Shown in pieces: positions 36,144-51,355 of a stretch of DNA of 64,000 bases. Origin of the DNA: Burkholderiaceae bacterium (GTDB lineage: Bacteria > Pseudomonadota > Gammaproteobacteria > Burkholderiales > Burkholderiaceae_C). Numbering within the stretch: position 1 is the first letter of the stretch; every line of letters starts with the position of its first letter. A model generated the notes under the pieces. That model was not told the origin of the DNA. It worked only from the letters and a program-made list of their open reading frames with translations, and ran no database searches. The position numbers and the translations under genes are program-made. The stretch covers positions 62,001 through 126,000 of the forward strand of contig CAKKRJ010000010.1 of NCBI GenBank assembly GCA_919902775.1. Direction: 5' to 3'.

Positions 36144-39100
36144 ATGAACAAATATTTTCGCGTGGTATGGAACGACTCGCTAGGCCAATGGCAAGCGGTG
36201 GGTGAACTGGCCAAGTCACAAGGCAAAGGCACGGGTGTCACGGCCAGAAAGCTGCGCCGAATGGCCCTGGCTTTGTCGTTTTTACAAGGTGGCGCAAGTT
36301 GGGCTCTGGATGCCCACATGCTGCCGACGGGCGCAGTCGTAACCACGGGTACCGCTACGATGGCCTCGGTCGGCCATACGTTGAACATCAACCAAAGCAC
36401 CAACAAAGCATCGATCAACTGGCAAGACTTCTCGATCGGTGCTGCTGCGACCGTCAATTTCAACCAGCCATCGGCCAGCGCGGTCACCCTCAACCGCGTT
36501 GTCGGTGCCACGCCGTCACTGGTGGAAGGGGCGTTGAATGCCAATGGACAAGTGCTTCTGGTGAATCCGAACGGTGTTGTTTTTTCCAACGGATCGCAAA
36601 TCAATGTCGGTGGCCTGGTCGCTACGACCAAGAACCTGACCGACGAAAATTTTCAGGTCGGCAATTTTGTATTCGAGGGCAACAGCAGCGCCTCGATTCT
36701 GAACCTTGGCGAGATCACCACAGCCCGTGGTGGTTATGTGGCCATGATGGCCAAAGAGGTTCAAAACCAAGGGCGGATCACTGCGACCCTGGGCAAGGTG
36801 GAACTCGCGGGTGGCGAGCGCTTCACGCTCAATTTCAATGGCAACTCGCTGCTCAAGCTCAGCATCGACCAAGGCACGATGGACGCACTGGTGGCCAATG
36901 GCGGCTTGATCAAGGCCGATGGCGGCACCGTGCACCTGACGACGCAAGCGGTGGACCAGGTGCTCAACGGCATGGTCAACCACACCGGTGTCATCGAAGC
37001 CCAGACCCTGGAAAACCGTCAGGGTGAAATCGTGCTCTTCGCACACGGAGGCACGGCACATGTCGCGGGCCATCTGGACACATCTGCCCCGCAGCAAGGC
37101 GATGGTGGCTTCATTGAAACTTCTGGGCAAAAAATAGATATTGCCAACACCGTCCGCATCACCTCCGACGCAGCCAACGGCAAGATCGGCTCTTGGTTGA
37201 TCGACCCATTCGATATCACGATTGCGGCCAGCGGGGGTGACATTACCGGGGCGACGATTGCCAATGCTTTGCAAACCACCAACGTCACCCTCACGACCAA
37301 CGGTACAAATTTTGGCGTCAATTTGACGCCAAGTACCGGGACCAATGGCGATATTTTCATCAACGATTCGATCGTCGTTCCCGGCCTTATCAACAACGCC
37401 AACAGGTGGCTCACTTTCAGTGCGGCACGAAACATCATTTTGGCGGCAGGCAAGTCCATCGACGCGACGCAAAACAGCAATACCCAAAAACTGAATGTTT
37501 ACTTTACTTCCAATAACGACAGCAGTTCTGCCTCCGGCACCAACGCTGCCAAGGAAGGTGCTATTCAGCTGAAATCCGGGAGCAGCATCAAAAGCAATGG
37601 AGGTTGGGTTCAATTGTGCGGCGCAGGCAGTGACGGCTGTGGTTATGCCTACGGCTCCCAGTCGGGAAGCAATTTGAATTACGGTATTTTGATCGACGGC
37701 GCCACGATTGACTCCAAAGGCGGGGGCATTTTGATGCAGGGCGCTGGCTGGCAAACCAGCCCTGTTTCTGGTGGAGGGACATATGCAACGGCAGGCGTGG
37801 GTGATGTGGGCGTGGCCATCATCAACGGCAGCCAGATCAAGTCCCAGGGCGGGTCAATCAGCATTTACGGGCAGGGCAAAAACTCTACCGATCAAAGCTA
37901 CGACTACAACCACGGCGTATGGATTGGCCGCTCTAACGGCATCACTGCAGGCGTTCTCATTGACTCGGGCACTGGCTCTATAACGATCAATGGCACGACC
38001 CCCTCGGGCGGGCAGGATTCTGCCGGCGTGAAGTTCCTTGACGTTGCCTTTGAACCAGACACGGATGACTCCAACATCATCAAAGCTACGACCGGAAATA
38101 TTTCAATTACCGGTGCCAACACGGATGCGAACAATACGGGCAGCGGGGATGGCATTTCATTTCAAAATGCAGCTGTCAGCATCTTCACCAATTCCAGTTC
38201 GGCATCTCAAGGTCAGATCACATTAACGGGTACCTCGAGTGCCTATTACTCTCGTGATTTGAGTTTTTCCAACTCAATCACCACTCGGCAGTCTTACGCC
38301 AAGCCACGTGTTTACATTGGTAACGATACCACCCAACAGGGAAATATCACATTCAATATCAACAGCTTCGGCCTGAATAACGTTGATCCTGAAAACGTCA
38401 GCATTTATGGCTTCAACAAGCTGACCATCCAGCCGCGCACAACCGGCGTCGGGATAATTTTGAACTCCTCGCTCTCGACTCCCCGGTTCAATTTGAACAA
38501 GGAGTTTTTTGACCGCCTGGCGCGTTTCAATGAAATCATCATCGGCTCCGTCTCGACGGCCCCGCAAATCACTGTGGGTGACAACGCTTCCAGCGCCGAT
38601 TTTGGCCTCAAGGTGAACGACAGTCTGACGTACTACTCCAATGGTTCAAAACCGACCAACTTGAGCCTCATTGGATCTGTGGTCGATGTGAAGCAGATTT
38701 TTAACTGGACCAGATCAGGCCTGTCGCCAACACTCACCCTGACGGCCAGCGCTTATGCCCAATTAAGCAGTGGCGCTTCGATCACAGCCACCAACTTGCT
38801 GCTCAATGGCAGTGGTCAGTATTACTTGAATGGCAGCAGCGGCAGCTATTCATCAAGGACCCAGACCAACAACATCGGCACACTGGCGGCCACCGGCGTC
38901 GGCAACTTGTATTTGTACAACGCTGGCGCACTGACGATCGGGAGTGTGGGCGGAACCAATGGCATTGCGGCAAGCGGTTATATCGATATTGCAACAAATT
39001 CTGGTGATTTGACGATTGCTCAGAATGTCAGCACCACCAGCACCGCAGTGACTGCTGCAAATGACTTCACACCCATTTCAGCCATCACCCTCAATGCCGG

Positions 39101-40907
39101 CAAGTCAGAATCGGCAGGGACGAGCACCGGCGGCGATGTGAAATTCAGTGGCTCGCCCACCATCACCACAGGCAGCGGTGGTCGGGCTCGTATTTTTACC
39201 GGCAGCATCAATGGCAGTACCGGTCTCGCCAATCTGATCGTGCAAGAGAACCGTCAGTACAACAAAGATGAATCGAGTTCGCTGAGTTTCTCAAGTGCTG
39301 GGATTCACGCCATCTACCGTGAAGACAACCCCATCGTTCCCATCTATATCCGCTTGGTTTCTGGCTCAAGCCGATATGGCGATACGCCAAGTTATACCTA
39401 CAGCCTGTATACCGCATCTTCTGGCGGCACCTTGGTCACCAACGCCTCGCCTACTGGCACGGTCATTTGGCAGAACGCTCCCAGCAGCACTTCGGCTGTC
39501 GGCTCTTACAGCAATATCACCTACCAGAGCGGCATCACCCTGGGCAATACCAGTACCTATTCACTGTCTACTGGTGCGGCCAACACTTGGACGATCACTG
39601 CCCGCCCTATTACTGTCACGGCCGATGCCAAGAGCAAGAACTACGGCGATGTCAACCCAGCGCTGAGCTACCAGGTCAGCAGTGGCAACGTGGTCAACAG
39701 TGACAGCCTCAGCGGCAGCTTGTCGACCAGCGCTGCGCGTTACAGCAACGTGGGCAATTACGCGATCAGCAGCACCCTGGCCAACAGCAATTACGACGTG
39801 ACTTACGTGGGTGCCGATCTGGGCATCACCGCCCGCCCGATCACTGTCGCGGCCGATGCCAAGAGCAAGACCTATGGCGATGCCAACCCCGCGCTGAGCT
39901 ACCAGGTCAGCAGTGGCAACGTGGTCAACAACGACAGCCTCAGCGGCAGCTTGTCGACCACCGCCGAACGCTACAGCAACGTGGGCAATTACGCGATCAG
40001 CAGCACCCTGGCCAACAGCAATTACAACGTCACCTACGTGGGCGCCGATCTGGGCATCACCGCCCGCCCCATCACCGTCACGGCCGATGCCAAGAGCAAG
40101 ACCTATGGCGATGCCAATCCAGCACTGAGCTACCAGGTCAGCAGCGGCGATGTGGTCAACAGCGACAGCCTCAGCGGCAGCTTGTCGACCAGCGCTGCGC
40201 GATACAGCAATGTGGGCAATTACGCGATCAGCAGCACCCTGGCCAACAGCAATTACAACGTCACCTACGTGGGCGCCGATCTGGGCATCACAGCACGTCC
40301 CATCACCGTCTCGGCCGATGCCAAGAGCAAGACCTATGGCGATGTCAACCCGGCGCTGAGCTACCAGGTCAGCAGTGGCAACGTCGTCAACAACGACAGT
40401 TTCAGTGGCGGTTTGGCCACCACGGCTCTTGCGCAAAGCATTGTGGGGGTGTATCCGATTTCCAGCACGCTGGCGAATGGAAATTACGCCATCACTTATG
40501 CAAGCGCTGATTTGACGATTTCGCCGAACTTCAACACGGTTAAATCCGTCATGGCCAGCCCCCCGGCTGAACGTCCGCGCGATGCGATCAGGGTGGTCAG
40601 CAGTGTGGCAGCCCCCGGCAAGGATGCGACGCTGGGCAAGTCTGCACAAACGATGGATGGATTGATTCGAGATGCGGTGCCGGCCATCAACGACCTTCAC
40701 AAGAACTCACGCTTGACCGTGGTCAGTGATACAGGCGGTGAAAGCGAAGTGGCCACCGTCACGGTGGCTTCGCTGATCGCCAAAGCGGGCGGACAGCAAT
40801 TGCGCGTTGCGCTCAGCCCCGACAGTTTTGTGGAGTTGATCAATGGTGGGGTGACGCTTCCGAGCGGCGTTAGCCAAGAGGTTTATGTCGTTCAGGACAA
40901 ACGGTAA
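36144..40907 (+). CDS. FHA-like exoprotein of a two-partner secretion system (TpsA)
   Basis: 1587 residues. It starts with an extended signal peptide region (MNKYFRVVWNDSLGQWQAVG, then basic residues and LALSFLQGGASWALDA). The TPS secretion domain follows (~55-300) with the NPNGVVFSNGSQINVGGLVA motif. The middle is a long Ser/Thr/Gly/Asn-rich beta-helix region. Residues ~1153-1460 are four 77-residue MBG-type repeats, and the last ~110 residues form a different, charged domain. The protein is secreted through the FhaC-like partner encoded 38 bp downstream. Adhesion or biofilm function is the family norm; no toxin (CdiA-CT) signature is seen at the end. Confidence 0.92.
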   Translation: MNKYFRVVWNDSLGQWQAVGELAKSQGKGTGVTARKLRRMALALSFLQGGASWALDAHMLPTGAVVTTGTATMASVGHTLNINQSTNKASINWQDFSIGAAATVNFNQPSASAVTLNRVVGATPSLVEGALNANGQVLLVNPNGVVFSNGSQINVGGLVATTKNLTDENFQVGNFVFEGNSSASILNLGEITTARGGYVAMMAKEVQNQGRITATLGKVELAGGERFTLNFNGNSLLKLSIDQGTMDALVANGGLIKADGGTVHLTTQAVDQVLNGMVNHTGVIEAQTLENRQGEIVLFAHGGTAHVAGHLDTSAPQQGDGGFIETSGQKIDIANTVRITSDAANGKIGSWLIDPFDITIAASGGDITGATIANALQTTNVTLTTNGTNFGVNLTPSTGTNGDIFINDSIVVPGLINNANRWLTFSAARNIILAAGKSIDATQNSNTQKLNVYFTSNNDSSSASGTNAAKEGAIQLKSGSSIKSNGGWVQLCGAGSDGCGYAYGSQSGSNLNYGILIDGATIDSKGGGILMQGAGWQTSPVSGGGTYATAGVGDVGVAIINGSQIKSQGGSISIYGQGKNSTDQSYDYNHGVWIGRSNGITAGVLIDSGTGSITINGTTPSGGQDSAGVKFLDVAFEPDTDDSNIIKATTGNISITGANTDANNTGSGDGISFQNAAVSIFTNSSSASQGQITLTGTSSAYYSRDLSFSNSITTRQSYAKPRVYIGNDTTQQGNITFNINSFGLNNVDPENVSIYGFNKLTIQPRTTGVGIILNSSLSTPRFNLNKEFFDRLARFNEIIIGSVSTAPQITVGDNASSADFGLKVNDSLTYYSNGSKPTNLSLIGSVVDVKQIFNWTRSGLSPTLTLTASAYAQLSSGASITATNLLLNGSGQYYLNGSSGSYSSRTQTNNIGTLAATGVGNLYLYNAGALTIGSVGGTNGIAASGYIDIATNSGDLTIAQNVSTTSTAVTAANDFTPISAITLNAGKSESAGTSTGGDVKFSGSPTITTGSGGRARIFTGSINGSTGLANLIVQENRQYNKDESSSLSFSSAGIHAIYREDNPIVPIYIRLVSGSSRYGDTPSYTYSLYTASSGGTLVTNASPTGTVIWQNAPSSTSAVGSYSNITYQSGITLGNTSTYSLSTGAANTWTITARPITVTADAKSKNYGDVNPALSYQVSSGNVVNSDSLSGSLSTSAARYSNVGNYAISSTLANSNYDVTYVGADLGITARPITVAADAKSKTYGDANPALSYQVSSGNVVNNDSLSGSLSTTAERYSNVGNYAISSTLANSNYNVTYVGADLGITARPITVTADAKSKTYGDANPALSYQVSSGDVVNSDSLSGSLSTSAARYSNVGNYAISSTLANSNYNVTYVGADLGITARPITVSADAKSKTYGDVNPALSYQVSSGNVVNNDSFSGGLATTALAQSIVGVYPISSTLANGNYAITYASADLTISPNFNTVKSVMASPPAERPRDAIRVVSSVAAPGKDATLGKSAQTMDGLIRDAVPAINDLHKNSRLTVVSDTGGESEVATVTVASLIAKAGGQQLRVALSPDSFVELINGGVTLPSGVSQEVYVVQDKR
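39600..40523 (+). repeat. Four tandem 231-bp repeats coding MBG-type domains
   Basis: Units begin at 39600, 39831, 40062 and 40293, exactly 231 bp (77 codons) apart. Units 1-3 are near-identical in DNA; the fourth diverges after its first half. Each encodes ARPITV.ADAKSK.YGD, then NPALSYQVSSG, then LANSNY.VTYVGADLG. In-frame length changes by recombination are expected. Confidence 0.95.
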
Positions 40908-40945
40908 CTCTGGGCAATCCAACGAAAAAAACGGGAATTAAAAAA

Positions 40946-42646
40946 ATGAACTTTCAGTTGAAATTATTGAGCATGGCAATGCTGTCGGCATGCGCTCACA
41001 TGGCAGCAGCTCAAGCGCCCAATTTGCCCAGCGGCGGTGATTTGCTTCGGCAAGCCACGCCACAAAAACCTGAAGAAATCGGGAAAAACCTTCCCATTGT
41101 TGAAGCTGCACCCTACGCATTGCCACTGACAGCAAAAGATACCGTCATGGTTCAAGTCAAGGGCTTTCGCCTTACTGGAAACACCGCGTTCAAGCAGGGG
41201 AAAATCGAGCAACTTCTTGAATCCCATGTGGGCCAGGAACTCGGGGTTAACAAACTGCAGGCCATCGCGTCCTCCATCACAAAACTCTATCGAGACCATG
41301 GCTATTTTGTGGCACGGGCCTACTTGCCTGAGCAGCGTCTGACGGACGGTATCGTCACCATCGCCATTGTTGAAGGCCAATACGGTGATTTCAAGATCGA
41401 CAACGCCTCATTGGTCACCGATGTTGAAGTGCAAGCTTTCATGGACAAGCTCAAGGAAGAAAAGGCCATCTCGACCCAAACGCTTGAACGGCAGTTGTTG
41501 TTGATCAATGACCTCAGCGGTGTGGTCGTGGTCAACGCGGAGGTCTACCCGGGCAAGGCTGTGGGAACCAGTGATTTTGGTATCAAGACACAGGCCACTG
41601 AAAAAATCAGTGGTTATGCGATTGCTGATAATTATGGCGCTCGGTATACCGGCGAAGCTCGCTTGAGTGCAGGTCTTTCTGTGAACAGCTTGACCGGAAT
41701 TGGTGACAGTTTTTCAGCCAATGGTTTAGTCAGTGACACAAGCGATCTCCAGAACCATGGCTTGTCCTACGACAGGCCGTTAGGATATGGCGGTTGGAAG
41801 GGGGGAGGAAGTTATTCCTTTAGCCAATTCACTTTGCGACATGTTCAAAATTATCAAAGCAGTGGAGTGACACGAAATTTTGGTCTCTATGCCAGTTACC
41901 CATTGCTGAAAACGCGCATGCAGACGCAGGAAATTCGATTTGATTTGGTGCACCGAAAAATGGAGGACACGTCTGGTTTGATTGGCGATGTGGAAACTGG
42001 CGGCAAATCAACAGATGGTTTGAGCATCTCATTCAGTGACAAAAGAGCAACGAATTTTTTCAGCCAGCAAGGACGTCTGTTCACGACATTGAGTACAACG
42101 TTTGGTAAAGCGCGCATGGACAACGCAGTCTCGCTTGTCAACGATGCCAACCTGAAATCTGCGGGGAGCTACAGCAAGGCCAATCTTCGAGTCACCCATC
42201 TTCAACAAATTGATTTGCGTACCAGTTTGAATACGGTATTGAAGGCTCAAACGAATTTCGGGAGAAACCTTGACTCTTCTGAAGACATGTCTGTTGGTGG
42301 ATCGAACGGCTTGCGTGCCTATGAAGACAGTGAGTTGAGCGGCGACAAGGGCGTCGTATTGTCAATGGACCTGGCCTACAGCCTGCCACGGTATCAAGAA
42401 ATAAATCACCAAGTGGCTTTGATTTTTGATGTCGCACAAGTTTGGAAAAACACCCGAGTTTTCAACACGGAAGCCAACTCCAGACGTCTGTACGACATCG
42501 GGATTGGCTATGCCATGAACTATCGAAATTTTGATTTGAAGGTCTCGCTGGCACGTGGCTATGGCCCCAACAGGACGCCGACCAGTGAAGCCGAATTTTC
42601 CACAAATACGACCAAGTTCCTGGTGCAGGGCATGTTCAGATTCTGA
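40946..42646 (+). CDS. Two-partner secretion outer-membrane transporter (TpsB; ShlB/FhaC/HecB family)
   Basis: 566 residues: signal peptide (MNFQLKLLSMAMLSACAHMA), a Pro-containing linker, two POTRA domains (~60-210; VKGFRLTGNTAF, then IVEGQYGDFKIDN), and a 16-strand barrel ending in Phe (QGMFRF). The loop-6 motif LRAYEDSELSGDKG matches the VRGY..G(D).G signature of the Omp85/TpsB superfamily. It exports the adjacent adhesin across the outer membrane. Confidence 0.93.
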   Translation: MNFQLKLLSMAMLSACAHMAAAQAPNLPSGGDLLRQATPQKPEEIGKNLPIVEAAPYALPLTAKDTVMVQVKGFRLTGNTAFKQGKIEQLLESHVGQELGVNKLQAIASSITKLYRDHGYFVARAYLPEQRLTDGIVTIAIVEGQYGDFKIDNASLVTDVEVQAFMDKLKEEKAISTQTLERQLLLINDLSGVVVVNAEVYPGKAVGTSDFGIKTQATEKISGYAIADNYGARYTGEARLSAGLSVNSLTGIGDSFSANGLVSDTSDLQNHGLSYDRPLGYGGWKGGGSYSFSQFTLRHVQNYQSSGVTRNFGLYASYPLLKTRMQTQEIRFDLVHRKMEDTSGLIGDVETGGKSTDGLSISFSDKRATNFFSQQGRLFTTLSTTFGKARMDNAVSLVNDANLKSAGSYSKANLRVTHLQQIDLRTSLNTVLKAQTNFGRNLDSSEDMSVGGSNGLRAYEDSELSGDKGVVLSMDLAYSLPRYQEINHQVALIFDVAQVWKNTRVFNTEANSRRLYDIGIGYAMNYRNFDLKVSLARGYGPNRTPTSEAEFSTNTTKFLVQGMFRF

Positions 42647-42939
42647 GATCGTTCATCTATTCCTGGCTCGAACTTTTACAGGGCAATAAAGCAAGCTCAG
42701 CGTGAAACTGATACGCCCCAAAGCCAAGCCCATGAAGCGGGAGAACCGGAGCTTCGTGGGCGAGGCCCCTATACGCAATCCTTTGGGCATTGGCGCAGTC
42801 CCAGCAGACGGGTCTTCGGAACGGCTGAACTTCAGTGAGCAGCTCAAGAAAGCGCGCCCACTTTTTGTGAAAGACAAGCAGTGCCCCAAGCCTTGACGAG
42901 AAGCGCCCGACAGGTTTTTCGCTCTGGTGTCTCTAGGGC
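42647..42939. other. Intergenic stretch with a doubtful 64-codon frame
   Basis: A plus-strand frame 42702-42896 (GTG start, ..RPKAKPMKRENRSFVGEA..) and an antisense frame over the same bases are both open. No ribosome site and no recognised family, so I do not call a gene. The dense mirrored open frames suggest a conserved repeat or the remnant of a coding sequence. Confidence 0.35.
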
Positions 42940-42966
42940 ATTCGCGCGCAGGGGCGCGCTCCCACA
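42940..42966 (-). repeat. REP-like palindrome A
   Basis: On the minus strand TGTGGGA then GCGCGC, loop CCCT, GCGCGC and GAA. Same head and loop as the copies near 48.2 and 51.3 kb, with a different stem. Confidence 0.7.
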
Positions 42967-42975
42967 GCGGTTGTA

Positions 42976-43000
42976 ATTCGCGCGCAGGAGCGAGCTCAGG
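42976..43000 (-). repeat. Degenerate REP-like palindrome B
   Basis: Same orientation as copy A 10 bp away; the tail GCGCGCGAAT is kept, but the stem is broken (GCTCGC against GCGCGC) and the GTGGGA head is lost. It overlaps the last codons of the epimerase gene. Confidence 0.5.
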
Positions 43001-43472
43001 CCGAAGCCAGCTTCTCGAACGCGCTGACCACTTCAGGCGGTGCCTGCACCAGCTCGATCAACACGCCCTCTCCGCCAATTGGAAACTCGTCGTTCGCCTT
43101 GGGGTGCAAGAAGGTGATGTCAAAACCGGCGGCGCCTTTGCGGATGCCGCCTGGCGCAAAGCGCACGCCTTGCGCTGTGAGCCAGGCCACCGCCACCGGC
43201 AAATCGTCGATCCACAAGCCAATGTGGTTCAGCGGCGTGGTGTGCACCGCCGGTTTTTTCTCGGGGTCGAGTGGTTGCATCAGATCGACTTCGACCTTGA
43301 ACGGGCCGGTGCCGATGGCGCAGATGTCTTCGTCCACGTTCTCGCGTTCGCTCTTGAACGTGCCCGTCACCTCCAGACCGAACATGTCGACCCAGAGCTT
43401 TTGCAAGCGCGCCTTGTCAGGGCCACCGATGGCGATTTGCTGGATGCCCAGGACTTTGAAAGGACGTGCCAT
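42996..43472 (-). CDS. mce: Methylmalonyl-CoA epimerase-like VOC protein
   Basis: 158 residues, two glyoxalase-fold modules: [11 protein letters not shown] opens the first and [18 protein letters not shown] the second; metal ligands His/Gln/Glu (QIAI, NHIGL, VLIELVQ). The first ligand position reads QQIAI rather than the usual DHIAI (Gln for His), so the exact metal set may differ. It starts directly after the carboxylase alpha stop and closes the propionyl-CoA operon. Context makes (S)- to (R)-methylmalonyl-CoA conversion the best role. Confidence 0.8.
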   Translation of the reverse strand: MARPFKVLGIQQIAIGGPDKARLQKLWVDMFGLEVTGTFKSERENVDEDICAIGTGPFKVEVDLMQPLDPEKKPAVHTTPLNHIGLWIDDLPVAVAWLTAQGVRFAPGGIRKGAAGFDITFLHPKANDEFPIGGEGVLIELVQAPPEVVSAFEKLASA

Positions 43473-45521
<2,049 letters not shown>

Positions 45522-45541
45522 GTTCTTCTTCTCTTTCGGGC

Positions 45542-47074
<1,533 letters not shown>

Positions 47075-47107
47075 GGTTGCTCTCTCTTTTCTCCAGGAAG
47101 ATTCCGG

Positions 47108-48121
47108 TTAACTCTGCACCTGCCAGGCGCTGAGCAGTTGACGGGCCGCAGTCGAAGCGGCCAGCTGGCCCGCCCCGACTTGTTGACTCAATTGGGGCAG
47201 CAGCGCTTGCACACGCGGCTGCGCCCGAAAATTTTGTTTCAGGCCTGCGTTGATGCGCTCCCACATCCACGACAGGGCCTGGTGTTGGCGACGCAGATCA
47301 AAGCGACCGTTGCGCATTTGCAGGCGCTTGAACTCGCTCACAGCCACCCAGAAGGTGTCCACGCCCTGGTTCTGCAAAGCGCTCAGCTGCACCACCTGGG
47401 GGTGCCACACGCTGTCGTCGCCGTGCAGGTGGCCCGACGAAGCGTGCATGCCCAAGAGCTGCAAGGCGCTGGTGATCTGCAACTGCGCACGGGTGGCCGC
47501 GATGGCGTCGATGTCGGCCTTGTTGATGACCACCAGATCGGCGATCTCCATCACGCCTTTTTTGATGGCCTGCAAATCGTCGCCCGCATTGGGCAATTGC
47601 ATCAGCACGAACATGTCGGTCATGTTCGCCACGGCGGTTTCCGATTGGCCCACGCCCACGGTCTCGACGATCACCACGTCGTAACCAGCGGCCTCGCACA
47701 CCAGCATCGACTCACGGGTCTTCTCGGCCACACCGCCCAGCGTGCCGCTCGATGGGCTGGGGCGGATGTAGGCGTTGGGGTGCACGCTCAAATGTTCCAT
47801 GCGCGTCTTGTCGCCCAGGATGGAGCCACCCGACACGGTGGAAGACGGGTCCACCGCCAGCACCGCCACGCGGTGCCCCTGCCCGATCAGGTACAGACCC
47901 AAGGCCTCGATGAAGGTGGACTTGCCGACGCCCGGCACACCGCTGACGCCCAGGCGAAATGATTTGCCCGCGTGCGGCAGCATGGCCGTGAGCAATTCAT
48001 CGGCCAGCACACGGTGGTCGACGCGCGTGGATTCGAGCAGCGTGATGGCTTTGGCCATGGCACGCCGCTGCACCGGCGCCGTGCCGTGCAGCAAACCTTG
48101 GAGCAATTGCTCAGGTGTCAT
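47108..48121 (-). CDS. meaB: Methylmalonyl-CoA mutase-associated GTPase MeaB
   Basis: 337 residues from ATG 48121 ([11 protein letters not shown]); longer frames run into the REP copies. G1 motif [10 protein letters not shown], the signature AVDPSS and [13 protein letters not shown]3 [10 protein letters not shown]4 NKAD. A chaperone that loads and protects adenosylcobalamin in the mutase encoded just upstream. GGGGGACC before the ATG is a fair ribosome site. Confidence 0.94.
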   Translation of the reverse strand: MTPEQLLQGLLHGTAPVQRRAMAKAITLLESTRVDHRVLADELLTAMLPHAGKSFRLGVSGVPGVGKSTFIEALGLYLIGQGHRVAVLAVDPSSTVSGGSILGDKTRMEHLSVHPNAYIRPSPSSGTLGGVAEKTRESMLVCEAAGYDVVIVETVGVGQSETAVANMTDMFVLMQLPNAGDDLQAIKKGVMEIADLVVINKADIDAIAATRAQLQITSALQLLGMHASSGHLHGDDSVWHPQVVQLSALQNQGVDTFWVAVSEFKRLQMRNGRFDLRRQHQALSWMWERINAGLKQNFRAQPRVQALLPQLSQQVGAGQLAASTAARQLLSAWQVQS

Positions 48122-48139
48122 GTTTGGGTCCCCCAGCGC

Positions 48140-48166
48140 ATTCGCGCGCGGGGGCGCGCTCCCACA
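48140..48166 (-). repeat. REP-like palindrome C
   Basis: On the minus strand TGTGGGA then GCGCGC, loop CCCC, GCGCGC and GAA. It lies 19 bp before the meaB start and is inverted relative to copies D and E. Confidence 0.7.
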
Positions 48167-48183
48167 AGGTTCGAGGGCTTTTC

Positions 48184-48204
48184 GTGGGAGGTCGCCCCTG
48201 CGAC
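48184..48204 (+). repeat. REP-like palindrome D
   Basis: GTGGGAG then GTCGC, loop CCCT, GCGAC. The stem differs from the neighbours at both strands of the hairpin so pairing is kept. Confidence 0.7.
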
Positions 48205-48222
48205 AAGGTACGAGGGCCTTTT

Positions 48223-48246
48223 GTGGGAGGCCGCCCCTGCGGCCGA
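48223..48246 (+). repeat. REP-like palindrome E
   Basis: GTGGGA then GGCCGC, loop CCCT, GCGGCC and GAA. Together with the preceding 20 bp (CGAGGGC.TTT) it repeats the layout of copy D 39 bp away. It lies between the mutase stop and meaB. Confidence 0.75.
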
Positions 48247-48269
48247 AAGCTGTTTTTTCACAGTAACGC

Positions 48270-50426
<2,157 letters not shown>

Positions 50427-50613
50427 GGCGCTGGGCTTTCGGGACAAAAGTAACTGGGTCAGATTTTGGCAGTGGAAGACTGCATACCGGCTGACACGCA
50501 TTGTGATTCATAATTATTGATGCAAAATATTCTAACCGGCTTACAATTCAGCATCTGAAACGCTGTTCATACACATTCCAAGCCCTGTGCGTTCGACGCC
50601 ACGCCACCACACC

Positions 50614-51249
50614 ATGTCCGCACTGTCTCTCGCCCCTCGCGCCCTGTACGAAGAAGTCGCCGAACTGCTGCGACAGCGCATCTTCGCCCGCGAACTGGAG
50701 CCCGGCAGCTGGATTGACGAGTTGCGCATTGCCGAGGCGCTGGGCATCAGCCGTACCCCCCTGCGTGAAGCCCTGAAAGTGCTGGCCGCTGAAGGCCTGG
50801 TGACCATGAAAGTGCGCCGGGGCGCTTATGTCACCGAAGTCAACGAAAAAGACCTGCGCGATGTGTACCACCTGTTGGCCTTGCTGGAGTCCGACGCCGC
50901 CCGTGTCGTAGCCCAAAGTGCCAGCGCCGAACAACTGGCCCAGATCAGCGCCTTGCACCTGGAGCTGGAAAAAGCCAGCCATGACCGTGACCGCTTTTTC
51001 AACATCAACGAAACCTTTCACAGGTTGTTGCTGGCATTGGCAGGCAACCGCTGGCGCGACCAGATGGTGGCCGATCTGCGCAAGGTGATGAAGCTCAACC
51101 GCCACAGCTCCTTGTTCAAGGAAGGCCGGATTGAGCAATCACTGGCCGAGCACCGGGCCATTGTTCAAGCCCTGACCGAGCGGCAACCAGATGAAGCCGC
51201 CGCACGCATGCAGGCCCACTTTGCCAACGGCCTGGAAGCCGCAAGCTAA
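50614..51249 (+). CDS. GntR-family regulator, FadR subfamily
   Basis: 211 residues from ATG 50614. Winged helix: LRIAEALGISRTPLREALKV, EGLVTMKVRRGAYV. The helical C-terminal domain (FCD) has the metal/ligand positions D...H...H (SHDRDRFFNINETFH, MKLNRHS, EHRAIVQAL). Divergent from the mutase with an AT-rich 187-bp gap, so control of the propionyl-CoA operon is the likely role. Confidence 0.88.
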   Translation: MSALSLAPRALYEEVAELLRQRIFARELEPGSWIDELRIAEALGISRTPLREALKVLAAEGLVTMKVRRGAYVTEVNEKDLRDVYHLLALLESDAARVVAQSASAEQLAQISALHLELEKASHDRDRFFNINETFHRLLLALAGNRWRDQMVADLRKVMKLNRHSSLFKEGRIEQSLAEHRAIVQALTERQPDEAAARMQAHFANGLEAAS

Positions 51250-51321
51250 CACGCCCTCCCCGCGTTGGCCGGCATCAGAGCGCCGTGCCAGGTGCCCTCT
51301 CCCACAGGGTTCCTGGTTTTT

Positions 51322-51347
51322 GTGGGAGGCCGCCCCTGCGGCCGAAG
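51322..51347 (+). repeat. REP-like palindrome G
   Basis: GTGGGA then GGCCGC, loop CCCT, GCGGCC and GAAGGCTG, near-identical to copy E 3.1 kb away. A TCTCCCACA head in the opposite direction at 51297-51305 suggests a decayed inverted partner. It sits between converging genes (GntR and dusA). Confidence 0.75.
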
Positions 51348-51355
51348 GCTGTTCT

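Noticed and set aside
39600..40523. CRISPR-like periodic repeat
   Set aside because: The period is 231 bp, in frame, with coding content in every unit and no short repeat/unique spacer pattern. No CRISPR array is seen anywhere in the window.
40500..40907. Contact-dependent toxin (CdiA-CT) at the adhesin C-terminus
   Set aside because: No VENN-type junction, no toxin motif, and no small immunity gene follows; the next gene is the transporter.
42702..42896. 64-codon plus-strand frame after the TpsB gene
   Set aside because: GTG start without ribosome site and an equally open antisense frame; not enough to call a gene.
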